Below are positions 52,152-62,278 of a DNA stretch of 64,000 nt, one piece after another (the stretch's first letter is position 1; each line of letters begins with the position of its first letter). The position numbers and the translations under genes were made by a program. The notes under the pieces were generated by a model that did no database searches, was not told where the DNA came from, and saw nothing but the letters and a program-made list of their open reading frames with translations. This stretch comes from Paraburkholderia sp. BL25I1N1 (GTDB taxonomy: Bacteria > Pseudomonadota > Gammaproteobacteria > Burkholderiales > Burkholderiaceae), in NCBI RefSeq assembly GCF_003002025.1, contig NZ_PVZB01000010.1, positions 1-64,000 of the forward strand, in the 5' to 3' direction.

Positions 52152-53195
52152 CTACGACGTGCTGCTCAACCGCGCCGCCTGCATCGCCCCCTGTGCCGGT
52201 CCCACCGACTCCCGCATCGTCACGCTCACCGGAAACTCGCGGAAAATCTCCCATGTGGTCCGGTAGCACTGATTGACCAGCCAGCGCACGGCGTTCTGCG
52301 TCAGTTCCGCAGTCGGGATATGCACCGAGGTGAGTCCGGGCGCGGCATACGCGGCCGAATAATCGTCGTCGTAACCGATCACCGAGACTTCGCCGGGCAC
52401 CGAGATCCCCGCCTGGTGAAAACAGGCCAGCGCACTCACCGCCATCGTATCGTTCGCGCAGAACAGACCGGTGAAACGGCGCTTCGTGCCGAGCAGCTTT
52501 TGCGCGGCGGCGTAGCCGCCTTCCGGTGAGAAGTCCGATTCGATCAGCGTGACGCCGTCGCGTGCAATGCCCTCGCGCGCCAGCTCGGCAAAAAAGCCCT
52601 CCAGACGCATCTGGTTGTCCGAAGAAGTGAAGGGCCCGGAAATCACCGCGATGTCGCGATGCCCGTGATCGAGCAGCGTGCGCGCCGCCAGTTCGCCGCC
52701 CCGATGGTGGTCGGCGCAAAACGACGCCTCCGGCAACTGGTCGAACGCGCGGTTCAGAAACACCATTTTCGGGTGCATCTTGTGCAGCATGATCAGGTCT
52801 TCGTCGTGCAGATCGTGGCTGATCACCACCACACCGTCGCAATCGCGGCCGATCAGAAAGCGCACCGCCTCGATGGCCTGCTCGCGCGGCGAGACTTCTC
52901 CGCAGCCGGTCGCCACCACCACGTGACGGCGCACCGCGCGCAGTTCTTCATCGGTCTGCTTGAGGATCGTGCCGTAGTAGGAACCGAAGAACGTCGGCAC
53001 GAAAATGCCGACCATGCCGAGCGACTGCGTGGCCATGGCCCGGCCGATGGAAGACGGACGAAAGTTCAACTGTTCGATGGCCGCCTTGACGCGCGCGGCG
53101 GCATCGGCTGAGATGGGTCCTTTACCCGAAATGGCACGCGAGGCGGTCGACATGCCCACGCCGGCCAGTGCCGCGACATCTTTGAGTGTTGCCAC
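52152..53195 (-). CDS. LacI-family transcriptional repressor of the beta-glucoside operon
   Basis: 347 residues. The helix-turn-helix is ATLKDVAALAGVGMSTASRA, with RPSSIGRAMATQSLGMVGIF as the hinge and start of the periplasmic-binding-like core, and GYDDDYSAAYAAPGLTSVHI near its end. The start is GTG at 53195 with GGAG upstream; a longer frame to 53555 overlaps the ATPase gene and is wrong. It is the last gene of the operon on the minus strand, 50 bp behind the ATPase gene. The palindrome before the beta-glucosidase gene is its probable operator. The inducer is presumably a beta-glucoside such as cellobiose. Confidence 0.93.
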   Translation of the reverse strand: MATLKDVAALAGVGMSTASRAISGKGPISADAAARVKAAIEQLNFRPSSIGRAMATQSLGMVGIFVPTFFGSYYGTILKQTDEELRAVRRHVVVATGCGEVSPREQAIEAVRFLIGRDCDGVVVISHDLHDEDLIMLHKMHPKMVFLNRAFDQLPEASFCADHHRGGELAARTLLDHGHRDIAVISGPFTSSDNQMRLEGFFAELAREGIARDGVTLIESDFSPEGGYAAAQKLLGTKRRFTGLFCANDTMAVSALACFHQAGISVPGEVSVIGYDDDYSAAYAAPGLTSVHIPTAELTQNAVRWLVNQCYRTTWEIFREFPVSVTMRESVGPAQGAMQAARLSSTS

Positions 53196-53245
53196 GCGGA
53201 TCTCCGTCAAGCATGTTGTATTGTCAGCGACGCCGCGTGCCGGCG

Positions 53246-54409
53246 CTACAAACGCGCGCCGCCCGCTTCGTCGAACAGAGAGACATGGGTACTGTCGAAC
53301 GAAAACGCCGCGGTGTCCCCTATCGCCACCGGCGTCTTCGTCTGGTCGATCGATGCGACCTGCACTCCATGATAGTCGAGCCAGATGACGCGATGGTTGC
53401 CCATCGGCTCCACGAGCGAAACTTTTGCGTGTTCGCTCGCGCCTTCGGCCAGCCGCACGTCTTCGGCCCGCACGCCGAGCACGCATGGCAAGCCGTTGGC
53501 GGGCGCGTTCTTGAACGGGTACGCCGACACGTCGAGCCGCCAACGCTCCGTGCAAAAGTGGAGCGCGCCGTCGCGTGTTTGGAGCGTGCCCTTGAGCAGA
53601 TTCATCGCGGGCGTGCCCAGAAACGTCGCGACGAACAGGTTGTCGGGGCGCGCATAAACTTCGGCGGGCGTGGCGAACTGCTGGATGACGCCGCCGCGCA
53701 TCACCGCCATGCGGGTAGCAAGCGTCATTGCCTCGACCTGATCGTGCGTGACGTAGATCATCGTCGCGCCCAGGCGCTGGTGCAGTTGCTTGAGCTCACG
53801 GCGCAGTTCGGTGCGCAATTTGGCGTCGAGATTCGAGAGCGGCTCGTCGAACAGGAACACGTCGGCTTCGCGCACGATCGCCCGGCCAATGGCCACCCGC
53901 TGCCGTTGGCCGCCTGACAGTTGCGCCGGTTTGCGCTTGAGCAGCGGTCCGAGTTGCAGCATGTCCGAGGCGCGCGCCACGCGCCGCGCAATCTCCGCCT
54001 TCGGCGTGCCGTTGATGCGCAGCGCAAACGACAGGTTGCGCTCTACGCTCATGGTCGGATACAGCGCGTACGACTGGAACACCAGCGCGATGCGCCGGTC
54101 TTTCGGGTCGGCCCAGGTCATGTCTTCGCCGGCAATCTCGATGCTGCCGTCGGTCACGTCGATCAAGCCGGCAATGCTGTGCAGCAAGGTGGATTTGCCG
54201 CAGCCGGACGGTCCGAGCAGCACGACGAATTCGCCGGCCCGCACGTCGAGATTCAGATTCTCGATCACCGTGTTCGCGCCGAGTTGAATCGTCAGATTGC
54301 GCACGGCGACGTTGGCCGGATTCGTGAGGCCGGCGGCATCCGCCGCATCGGGACTGCTCGCCACACCCGCCATGTCCGCCGCGTTTGCCATATTAGCCAC
54401 GTTTGTCAT
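53246..54409 (-). CDS. ABC transporter ATPase, MalK/UgpC type
   Basis: 387 residues. After an unusual Ala/Asn/Met-rich N-terminal stretch of about 33 residues comes a canonical ATPase: Walker A GPSGCGKST (66-74), Q-loop, signature LSGGQRQRVAIGRA, Walker B VFLFDEPLSNLDA and H-loop YVTHDQVEAM. A C-terminal TOBE/OB region (about 275-385) is the usual regulatory part of sugar importers. It energises import through the two permeases encoded before it. The ATG at 54409 is close behind the permease stop at 54414, with AAGGGA in the permease 3' end acting as ribosome-binding site. Confidence 0.95.
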   Translation of the reverse strand: MTNVANMANAADMAGVASSPDAADAAGLTNPANVAVRNLTIQLGANTVIENLNLDVRAGEFVVLLGPSGCGKSTLLHSIAGLIDVTDGSIEIAGEDMTWADPKDRRIALVFQSYALYPTMSVERNLSFALRINGTPKAEIARRVARASDMLQLGPLLKRKPAQLSGGQRQRVAIGRAIVREADVFLFDEPLSNLDAKLRTELRRELKQLHQRLGATMIYVTHDQVEAMTLATRMAVMRGGVIQQFATPAEVYARPDNLFVATFLGTPAMNLLKGTLQTRDGALHFCTERWRLDVSAYPFKNAPANGLPCVLGVRAEDVRLAEGASEHAKVSLVEPMGNHRVIWLDYHGVQVASIDQTKTPVAIGDTAAFSFDSTHVSLFDEAGGARL

Positions 54410-54413
54410 CGCC

Positions 54414-55331
54414 CTATCCCTTGACGGCGCCGGATGCAATGCCGCGCACGAACCAGCGGCCCGAAACGAAGTACACCGCGAGCGGCACCATGGAAGTCAG
54501 AATGGTCGCCGCCATATTGACGTTATAGAGGCGTTCGCCGGTCGTCGTATTGATGATGTTGTTCAGTTGCACCGTCATCGGCAGATTTTTTGTGCCGGCG
54601 AACACGAGGCCGAGAATGAAGTCGTTCCAGATGCCCGTGACCTGCATGATGACCGCCACCACGATGATCGGCGTGGACATGGGCAGCATCAGTTGCACGA
54701 AGATGCGCCAGAAGCCGCCGCCGTCGATGCGTGCCGCCTTGAACAGCTCCTGCGGAATCGACACGTAGTAGTTGCGGAACAGCAGCGTCATGACCGGCAT
54801 GCCGAAGATGGTGTGAATCACCACGATGCCCGGCAACGAGCTGAACAGATGCACGCTCGCCAGCACGCGCACGAGCGGATACACCATCACCTGCACGGGA
54901 ATGAACGCGCCCATCAGCAGCACGCCGAACAGCAGGCCGGCGCCGCGCGGCCGCCAGAACGACAGCGCGTAGCCGTTCACCGCGCCGATCGCGATCGAGA
55001 GAATCGTGCTCGGCACGACAATGCGCACCGAGTTCCAGAAACCGACCTGAATGCCGTTGCAATCGAGCCCGGTGCAAGCGGACTGCCACGCCGCGCTCCA
55101 CGCGCTGAGCGAGAAATGCGCGGGAAATGCCAGCAGATTGCCGAGGCGGATCTCGCTCATCGGCTTGACCGAGGTGACGAGCATCACATAGAGCGGCAGC
55201 AGGAAGAACAGCGCCGCCGTGAGCAGGAACGCGTAGACGCCGAGGCGCGCCGGGGTGAACGTCGAGCGGCGGCGGCGTTGCTGCGCGCGGCGAGGCGTGC
55301 CGCTTTTCAACGGCGGACTGAGCGTGTTCAT
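54414..55331 (-). CDS. Sugar ABC permease, MalG-like
   Basis: 305 residues, six helices. The EAA-loop is ELFKAARIDGGGFWRIFVQLMLP near residues 198-220, the docking site for the ATPase. It starts with an Arg-rich tail (RRAQQRRRRST) and then VYAFLLTAALFFLLPLYVML. The ATG at 55331 shares a base with the stop of the previous permease (TGATG), and AAGGAGG lies just before it, so translation is coupled. It forms the heterodimeric channel with the protein at 55331-56278. Confidence 0.95.
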   Translation of the reverse strand: MNTLSPPLKSGTPRRAQQRRRRSTFTPARLGVYAFLLTAALFFLLPLYVMLVTSVKPMSEIRLGNLLAFPAHFSLSAWSAAWQSACTGLDCNGIQVGFWNSVRIVVPSTILSIAIGAVNGYALSFWRPRGAGLLFGVLLMGAFIPVQVMVYPLVRVLASVHLFSSLPGIVVIHTIFGMPVMTLLFRNYYVSIPQELFKAARIDGGGFWRIFVQLMLPMSTPIIVVAVIMQVTGIWNDFILGLVFAGTKNLPMTVQLNNIINTTTGERLYNVNMAATILTSMVPLAVYFVSGRWFVRGIASGAVKG

Positions 55332-56278
55332 CACACCTCCTTGCGCAGGGCGGCGCGGCTGCGGGCATAGAAGAACGGCGCGAGAATCGCCAGCACGGTG
55401 GCCAGCAACACGATCGACGCCGCCGACGCAAGCCCGATATTGGCGCGGCCGAACAGATAGTCCATGATGAACTTCGCCGGCACTTCGCTCGCCGTGCCGG
55501 GGCCACCTTGCGTCATCGCGACCACGGCGTCGTAGAGCTTCACGACCATCACGAACAGCAGCACGAAAGCAGTGGAGATGGATGGGCCCAGCATCGGCAC
55601 GACGATGCTCACGTAGACGCGCCAGCGCGGAATGCCGTCGATGCGCGCGGCTTTCCACAACTCGTCGTCGATGCCGCGCAGGCCCGCGAGCAATAGCGCC
55701 ATCACCAGACCCGAGGCCTGCCACACCGTCGCAATCACGATGGTGTAGATCACCCAGTCCTGATCGACGATCCAGTCGAAGCGCGCGTGCGCGAAACCGA
55801 GCTTGTGCAGCACGGCTTGCGCGCCCAGTTCAGGGTTCAGGATCCACTGCCAGACGAGCCCCGTCGCCACGAACGACATCGCATACGGATACAGAAACAC
55901 CGTACGCAACGCGCCTTCGGCGACCACGCGCTGATCGATGAAGATCGCCAGCAGCAAACCGATCACCATGCACGCCACGATGAAACACGCGCCGTAGATC
56001 ACGATGTTCTGCAACGACAGCAGCCAGCGGTCGTTATTGAAGAGACGCGCGTATTGCGTGAAGCCCGCGAAATCGCCGGAAGGAAACGTGCGCGAATTGC
56101 TGAGCGACACGCGCGCGGTCCAGACCATCGTGCCCAGATAGGCGAACACGACGGTCAGGACCATCGGCAGCAGCGCCAGCCATGCCGCGAACGGAAAACG
56201 CTTCTTGAGCGGCTTTTTGAGCCGCGCCTGGCGAGCCTTGGACGACGACCCGCCGGCCGGCAGCTTGAGCGCGTGCAT
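55331..56278 (-). CDS. Sugar ABC permease, MalF-like
   Basis: About 315 residues with six helices, first at about 33-52 (PFAAWLALLPMVLTVVFAYL), and an EAA loop DELWKAARIDGIPRWRVYVSIVVP. The positively charged N-terminal tail is KARQARLKKPLKKR. The ATG at 56278 is preferred; a GTG at 56287 directly follows the binding-protein stop and would add three residues. Order binding protein, MalF-like, MalG-like, ATPase is the usual CUT1 sugar-importer layout. Confidence 0.94.
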   Translation of the reverse strand: MHALKLPAGGSSSKARQARLKKPLKKRFPFAAWLALLPMVLTVVFAYLGTMVWTARVSLSNSRTFPSGDFAGFTQYARLFNNDRWLLSLQNIVIYGACFIVACMVIGLLLAIFIDQRVVAEGALRTVFLYPYAMSFVATGLVWQWILNPELGAQAVLHKLGFAHARFDWIVDQDWVIYTIVIATVWQASGLVMALLLAGLRGIDDELWKAARIDGIPRWRVYVSIVVPMLGPSISTAFVLLFVMVVKLYDAVVAMTQGGPGTASEVPAKFIMDYLFGRANIGLASAASIVLLATVLAILAPFFYARSRAALRKEV

Positions 56279-56287
56279 GCCGCGCAC

Positions 56288-57526
56288 CTAGCTCTTCAAC
56301 GCGCTGGCGAACGCTTTCTGCGCGTCGTCGACCGACTGGTTCTTGTTCCAGAAGTTGGTGATGACGTCGATCAACGCGCCCTGCGTGTCAGGCGAGAGCA
56401 GCATTTCCGGATTCGGCAACTGACGCGACTTGTCCTTCATGATCGCAATGCCCTCCTTCGCGCAGATGTCGAGGCTGCCGGCGTCCACGTCGGGACGAAT
56501 CGGAATCGAGCCTTTCTTCGCGCTGAATGCAACTTGCGCCGACGGCGAGGTCATCACCGTGGCAAGCAGATTCTGCGCCTTGATCGTGGTGGGATTGTCC
56601 GTTTTCGGGAACACGAACACGTCCCCCGCGACCAGATACGGCGAGTGCGGACCGAAACCCGGGAAGCAGCCGAAGTCCTTGCCCGCGCTCTGATTGGCCG
56701 CCGAGAATTCGCCCTTGGCCCAGTCGCCCATGATCTGCACGCCCGCCTTGCCGGAAATCACGAGCGCCGTGGCATCGTTCCAGTTGCGGCCGGGCGAACC
56801 CGGGTCGACGAAATCGTGCAGACGTTTGAACGACGCCAGCACTTTCTTGAACGCGTCCGACTTCACGGCGTTCATGTCGCGATCGCGGTACACCTTCATG
56901 TAGAGATCGGCGCCGCCCACGTCCGCCAGCACCGCGTCGAAGGTGATTTTCTCCTGCCAGGGCTGGCCGCCGAGCGCGAGCGGAATCACGCCCGCGGTTT
57001 TCAGCTTGCCGAGATCGGCGATGAACTCGTCATAGCTTTTCGGCTCGCCCGCAATGCCCGCTTTCTGGAACACCGGCTTCGAGTAGAAGAACCAGGCCGG
57101 CATATGGATATCGACTGGCGCGGCATAGTAATGCCCCTTCACCTTGATGCTGTCGAGAATCGATTGCGGGAACACGCCGTTCCAGTTCTCTTTCGCGGCG
57201 ACGTCGTCGACATTGTTCAGCAGGCCCTGATCGATCAGGTCGTGAAACTGCTTGGACGTATTGAACTGCGCAGCCGTGGGTGGATCGCCGCCGACGATCC
57301 GGTTGATCGCCGTGGAGCGCGCCTGATCGGCGCCGGCCACCGCGTTGTCGACCCACTGGCCGCCGGCCTTGTTATACGCATCGGCGAACTGGCGGATCGC
57401 GGCCGACTCGCCGCCCGAGGTCCACCAGTGAATCACGTTGGCCTTCAAGGGCTCCGCCTGCGCGACGACGCCATACAACGCCAGTGCCGCAACCACGCCT
57501 CGCAAGACCAGTTTTTTGCTGTTCAT
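56288..57526 (-). CDS. Sugar ABC transporter periplasmic binding protein
   Basis: 412 residues with a signal peptide cleaved after VVAQA (then EPLKANVIHWWTSGGE). The mature part has IHWWTSGGESAAIRQFADAY, VDIHMPAWFFYSKPVFQKAG and VISGKAGVQIMGDWAKGEFS, typical of family 1 solute-binding proteins for oligosaccharides. It probably captures a beta-glucoside for the permeases. GAGGAG precedes the ATG at 57526. An 85-bp gap with a hairpin separates it from the beta-glucosidase gene, which may set a higher or separate expression. Confidence 0.95.
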   Translation of the reverse strand: MNSKKLVLRGVVAALALYGVVAQAEPLKANVIHWWTSGGESAAIRQFADAYNKAGGQWVDNAVAGADQARSTAINRIVGGDPPTAAQFNTSKQFHDLIDQGLLNNVDDVAAKENWNGVFPQSILDSIKVKGHYYAAPVDIHMPAWFFYSKPVFQKAGIAGEPKSYDEFIADLGKLKTAGVIPLALGGQPWQEKITFDAVLADVGGADLYMKVYRDRDMNAVKSDAFKKVLASFKRLHDFVDPGSPGRNWNDATALVISGKAGVQIMGDWAKGEFSAANQSAGKDFGCFPGFGPHSPYLVAGDVFVFPKTDNPTTIKAQNLLATVMTSPSAQVAFSAKKGSIPIRPDVDAGSLDICAKEGIAIMKDKSRQLPNPEMLLSPDTQGALIDVITNFWNKNQSVDDAQKAFASALKS

Positions 57527-57550
57527 TCCGTCTCCTCTCGATCATGCAAC

Positions 57551-57588
57551 CGACTTGCGCCAAACCTTGGCACCCGTGTTTCAAGTCG
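57551..57588. promoter_or_regulatory. Intercistronic hairpin between beta-glucosidase and binding-protein genes
   Basis: CGACTTG (57551-57557) pairs with CAAGTCG (57582-57588), and an inner GCCAA/TTGGC pair forms around an ACC loop. Such stem-loops between operon genes often stabilise the downstream message or partly terminate it. Hand-folded only. Confidence 0.4.
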
Positions 57589-57611
57589 ACATACAAACCA
57601 GCTTTCACCTG

Positions 57612-59024
<1,413 letters not shown>

Positions 59025-59091
59025 GGATTCCTCGCTGAGGTCGTTGAACCGGGTACGGTGGAAGCCGGAACGCCCATCCCCGGGACCTGGG

Positions 59092-59107
59092 GTGGAAGCG
59101 CTTCCAC
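59092..59107. promoter_or_regulatory. LacI-family operator before the beta-glucosidase gene
   Basis: A perfect 16-bp palindrome GTGGAAGCGCTTCCAC with the central CG of LacI-family sites (as in CelR/GalR-type boxes) lies 68 bp upstream of the GTG start. A related half-site, GTGGAAGC, is repeated at about 59058-59065. It is the probable binding site of the regulator at 52152. Confidence 0.85.
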
Positions 59108-59178
59108 AACACCCGCGAACGATAGCAGCGGCGGATTCGACGCAGCAATCAGGGTTTGTCTGGAGCGATGGCTGGCAC

Positions 59179-59202
59179 GCCCGGCGCGGCGATGCGCCGG
59201 GC
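59179..59202. terminator. Hairpin after the DUF2252 gene
   Basis: GCCCGGCGC (59179-59187) pairs perfectly with GCGCCGGGC (59194-59202) around a six-base loop, 86 bp beyond the DUF2252 stop and between it and the operator region. Without a T-run on either strand it is only a candidate terminator. Confidence 0.45.
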
Positions 59203-59287
59203 ATTGCAAGAGCCTTTATCGGCGGCAGCGGCAATCTGTTGCAAGCCTAGCGGGCGCAATCTCACTCGCCACCAGCGCGGTGCAATT

Positions 59288-60502
59288 TCACGGCTTTGCG
59301 GCCAGGTTGAACGCGCCGCTGTCATACGCTTCGCAGTAGGTTTTCCAGTCCGCCACCACCCGCGCCTCACACTGCGTCGCGCTTTCCACCAACGGCAACT
59401 GCCAGTCCCGGCGATTGCCGAACGCGATCAGATCGTCGGCGATCGACGACTTCTGCCGCCCGCCGCTACGCAGATGCGCCCACGCGCTCAACTCGGCCAT
59501 GCTGCCAACCACCTCTTCGAGACGCGGCAGCTTGCCGTCCCAGTCGCTCAAGGCCACGCGATCTTCGGAAGGCTGCAAACTGCGCAGCACATACGAGCGC
59601 TGATTGAATTCGACCGCATGGAGGAACGCCTGCGAGACCGCCTGATTGCGCCGCTGGATTTCGACGACGCGTTGCGCTTCCGTCTGCCACGCCGGCTGCG
59701 GCGTGCTGACCTGCGGCGCCACGGAAGACGGCAGCGCCTCTTTCAGATCGATCAGATAGTTGCCATCCGGCGAGCCTTTGCCTTCGACGAGAATCACGTA
59801 ACGATCCACGCCGAGGCTCCCCGTGCCGGCAATCCGCCGCGCCACGTCGAGAATGCGGAAGAAGTCGGGATTGGGCTCGCCCGCGGCGAACTTCTGCATG
59901 AACTGCGTGACGGCGGCACGCTGCGTGTCGCTGACCGCCAGCGCTTTCTTGCCGTCCACTTTCAGCGTGCGGGTCTTGCCCTTGAGCACCGTGCGCCGGT
60001 CGAGATGCGCCACCCGCGTGCGGCTGGCAAGCGCGACGAACAGATCGCGCACCATGCCGGTCGCGGTTTCCGCTTCGATCCAGCGTGATTTGCCATTCGC
60101 AAGCGCTGCGCCATATTTTTCCAGCGCGACCTGGCACAGCGCGAGCGCCTGCGCGCGGCTCAGCTTGAGATCGCTCGCGCCGACCAGCACGCTCGTCAAC
60201 AGGCGCACCAGTTCGTAGAGGTTCGGCGCGAGGCAGGCCTCGTCGAAGTCGTTGTTGTCGAAGTAGATCAGCCGGTTGTCGGCCTTGTAGCTGCCGAAAT
60301 TTTCCAGATGCATGTCACCGCAGATCCACACCGGCGGCGCGTCGTCGAACACCTTGGTTTGGGGCAGGCGTTCGTAAAACAGGTGACACGTGCCGCGCAA
60401 AAACACGAACGGCGACGTGCGCATGGCTTTGTATTTCATCGCGAGCCGTTCGGGATCACGACCGGCGTTAAAGCTGGCGATCGTCCTGGCAATATCGAGC
60501 AT
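59288..60502 (-). CDS. DUF2252 family protein (kinase-like fold)
   Basis: 404 residues. MKYKAMRTSPFVFLRGTCHL, VWICGDMHLENFGSYKAD, and IYFDNNDFDEACLAPNLYEL are the family signature; the GDxHLxN and FDxNDFDE pairs recall the catalytic and metal sites of aminoglycoside-phosphotransferase-like kinases. The activity is not established. AAAGGAA precedes the ATG at 60502. It lies between the beta-glucosidase promoter and the FtrA gene, all on the minus strand, but the intergenic distances suggest its own transcription unit. Confidence 0.9.
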   Translation of the reverse strand: MLDIARTIASFNAGRDPERLAMKYKAMRTSPFVFLRGTCHLFYERLPQTKVFDDAPPVWICGDMHLENFGSYKADNRLIYFDNNDFDEACLAPNLYELVRLLTSVLVGASDLKLSRAQALALCQVALEKYGAALANGKSRWIEAETATGMVRDLFVALASRTRVAHLDRRTVLKGKTRTLKVDGKKALAVSDTQRAAVTQFMQKFAAGEPNPDFFRILDVARRIAGTGSLGVDRYVILVEGKGSPDGNYLIDLKEALPSSVAPQVSTPQPAWQTEAQRVVEIQRRNQAVSQAFLHAVEFNQRSYVLRSLQPSEDRVALSDWDGKLPRLEEVVGSMAELSAWAHLRSGGRQKSSIADDLIAFGNRRDWQLPLVESATQCEARVVADWKTYCEAYDSGAFNLAAKP

Positions 60503-60664
60503 GAATTTCCTTTGAATGCGAGCATGTCGTGCATTGCGACGGCCGACGGCGTAGACCGTGCGGCGTGGCAACGACTGTTCGACAGTAGACCACACCGCGT
60601 TGCGCAAACACCCGGTTTTGGCATTCACCTTCGACAGCGCTTGCGCGTCGCGCGCGTCTGAACG

Positions 60665-61630
60665 CTAAGCCGTTTCCCGCGCACCGAACTTCTTGCGGTA
60701 CGCGCCCGGACTCGTCAACGCAATGCGCCGGAAGTGCCGCCGCAACGATTCCTCGGAACCGAAGCCCGCCAGTTCCGCAATGCGCGCCATCGGCAGCGGC
60801 GCCTGCGCTTCGAGCAGATCGCGCGCGATGGCCACGCGTTCGCGCACGAGCCATTCATAAGGCGCCATGCCGGTGGCATCGTGAAACTGCCGCTGCAGTG
60901 TGCGCGGGCTCATTGCCGCCCGCTCGGCGAGCGAGCGCAACGTATGCGGCAAGGCTGGATGAGTGCGCACCCAGTCCATCAATCTGGACAGACGGCCGCT
61001 GTCGTCCTGCGGCATGGGGCGCGGCACGAACTGCGCCTGGCCGCCCTCGCGATGCGGCGGCACCACGAGCCGCTGCGCGACCCGGTTGGCCACCGCGCTG
61101 CCGTGATCGCGCCGCACCAGATGCAGCAGCATGTCGAGCCCTGCCGCCGAACCCGCCGACGTGATGATCTGCCCTTCGTCGACATACAGCGCGTCCGGCT
61201 GTACATGCAAGTGTGGATAGCGCTGCTGCAATTTGTCGGCATAGCGCCAGTGAGTCGTGACGGTCTTACCGTCGAGCACGCCCGCAGCCGCGAGGACGAA
61301 CACGCCGGAGCAGATCGAACAGAGGCGCGCGCCGCGCGCGTAGGCGGCGCGGATTTTCTTCAGGAGCGGTTCGGGCGGCACTTCGTCGGCATCGCGCCAT
61401 CCGGGAATGACGATGGTGTCGGCGCGCTCCAGCAGCTTGAGCGTATAAGGCGCCGCAAGCGTGATGCCGCCCGCCGCCCGGATCGGCCCCGGCTCGCTTG
61501 CGCAGACCGCGAAGCGATACCAGTCCACGCCGAGTTCAGGACGCTCGAGCGCGAACAGTTCGGTCACGCAGCCGAATTCGAAGGTGCAGAGCCGGTCGTA
61601 AGCGAGCGCGACGACGAGATGATTGTGCAT
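60665..61630 (-). CDS. FtrA-type AraC regulator with DJ-1/PfpI domain
   Basis: 321 residues. The N-terminal half is a GATase1-like/DJ-1 domain: LVVALAYDRLCTFEFGCVTE, then ICSGVFVLAAAGVLDGKTVT with Cys107 at the nucleophile position, and THWRYADKLQQ. The C-terminal half (about 225-320) is an AraC domain with SLAERAAMSPRTLQRQFHDA and FGSEESLRRHFRR. This layout is that of the GlxA/FtrA group. It is divergent from the rhodanese gene, a common pairing, and probably controls it. Confidence 0.92.
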   Translation of the reverse strand: MHNHLVVALAYDRLCTFEFGCVTELFALERPELGVDWYRFAVCASEPGPIRAAGGITLAAPYTLKLLERADTIVIPGWRDADEVPPEPLLKKIRAAYARGARLCSICSGVFVLAAAGVLDGKTVTTHWRYADKLQQRYPHLHVQPDALYVDEGQIITSAGSAAGLDMLLHLVRRDHGSAVANRVAQRLVVPPHREGGQAQFVPRPMPQDDSGRLSRLMDWVRTHPALPHTLRSLAERAAMSPRTLQRQFHDATGMAPYEWLVRERVAIARDLLEAQAPLPMARIAELAGFGSEESLRRHFRRIALTSPGAYRKKFGARETA

Positions 61631-61763
61631 GGCGTGATGTTACCGGATATTGACGATTCCGCCACTTATCCGGCATGGCGCGCGGCGCCACAATGAAGGC
61701 GTCTGAACCGCGATCGCCAGGCGACCCACACACCTACTACTCCTATCGGAAACTCACGTCACC

Positions 61764-62198
61764 ATGCCGACCCTGAACGCCGTTATCCAAACTCCCGCCG
61801 CCGACAGCGCCGCCGCGCAAGCTCACTTCCAGGCCACGCTGCAATTCGAAACGGATTGCGCCGATGTCCACGGCGCGCTCGCGAGCGGCGCGCCCGGCTT
61901 TGTGCTGCTCGATGTGCGCGGCCCCGCGCTGTTCGCGCAGGGCCATGTGCCGGGCGCGCTCAATCTGCCGCACGGCAAGATCGTGGCCTCCAGGCTCGCC
62001 GACTATCCGCCGCAAACGCTCTTCGTCACGTACTGCGCGGGGCCGCATTGCAACGGCGCCGCGCGCGGCGCGCTGCGCCTCGCCCAGTTGGGGCGGCCCG
62101 TCAAGCTCATGAGCGGCGGCATCACCGGCTGGCTCGACGAAGGCTTCGCACTGACACAAACGGCGTCCGCCGGCGAGGTGGCCAAAGCCAATGGCTGA
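61764..62198 (+). CDS. Rhodanese-like sulfurtransferase
   Basis: 144 residues, one rhodanese domain: GFVLLDVRGPALFAQGHVPG, ALNLPHGKI, and the active-site loop FVTYCAGPHCNGAARGAL with the sulfur-carrying Cys at 91. The loop size (CAGPHCN) favours a thiosulfate or persulfide-handling role in the cytoplasm; there is no signal peptide. It is divergent from the FtrA-type regulator, with 133 bp between. The ribosome-binding site is weak. Confidence 0.93.
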   Translation: MPTLNAVIQTPAADSAAAQAHFQATLQFETDCADVHGALASGAPGFVLLDVRGPALFAQGHVPGALNLPHGKIVASRLADYPPQTLFVTYCAGPHCNGAARGALRLAQLGRPVKLMSGGITGWLDEGFALTQTASAGEVAKANG

Positions 62199-62278
62199 CA
62201 TATTGAGAATCGATTAAATAAAAGCCTCGTGCTGTCGATAACAAGTTCAGCCGCTTCCCCTTCGCGGTTGGACTGAAC

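Noticed and set aside
53196..53555. N-terminal extension of the LacI regulator
   Set aside because: The extension is Arg-rich, overlaps the ATPase gene and lacks similarity to LacI proteins; the GTG at 53195 has a good ribosome-binding site.
59025..59234. N-terminal extension of the beta-glucosidase
   Set aside because: It would pass through the operator; GH1 proteins start close to the chosen GTG.
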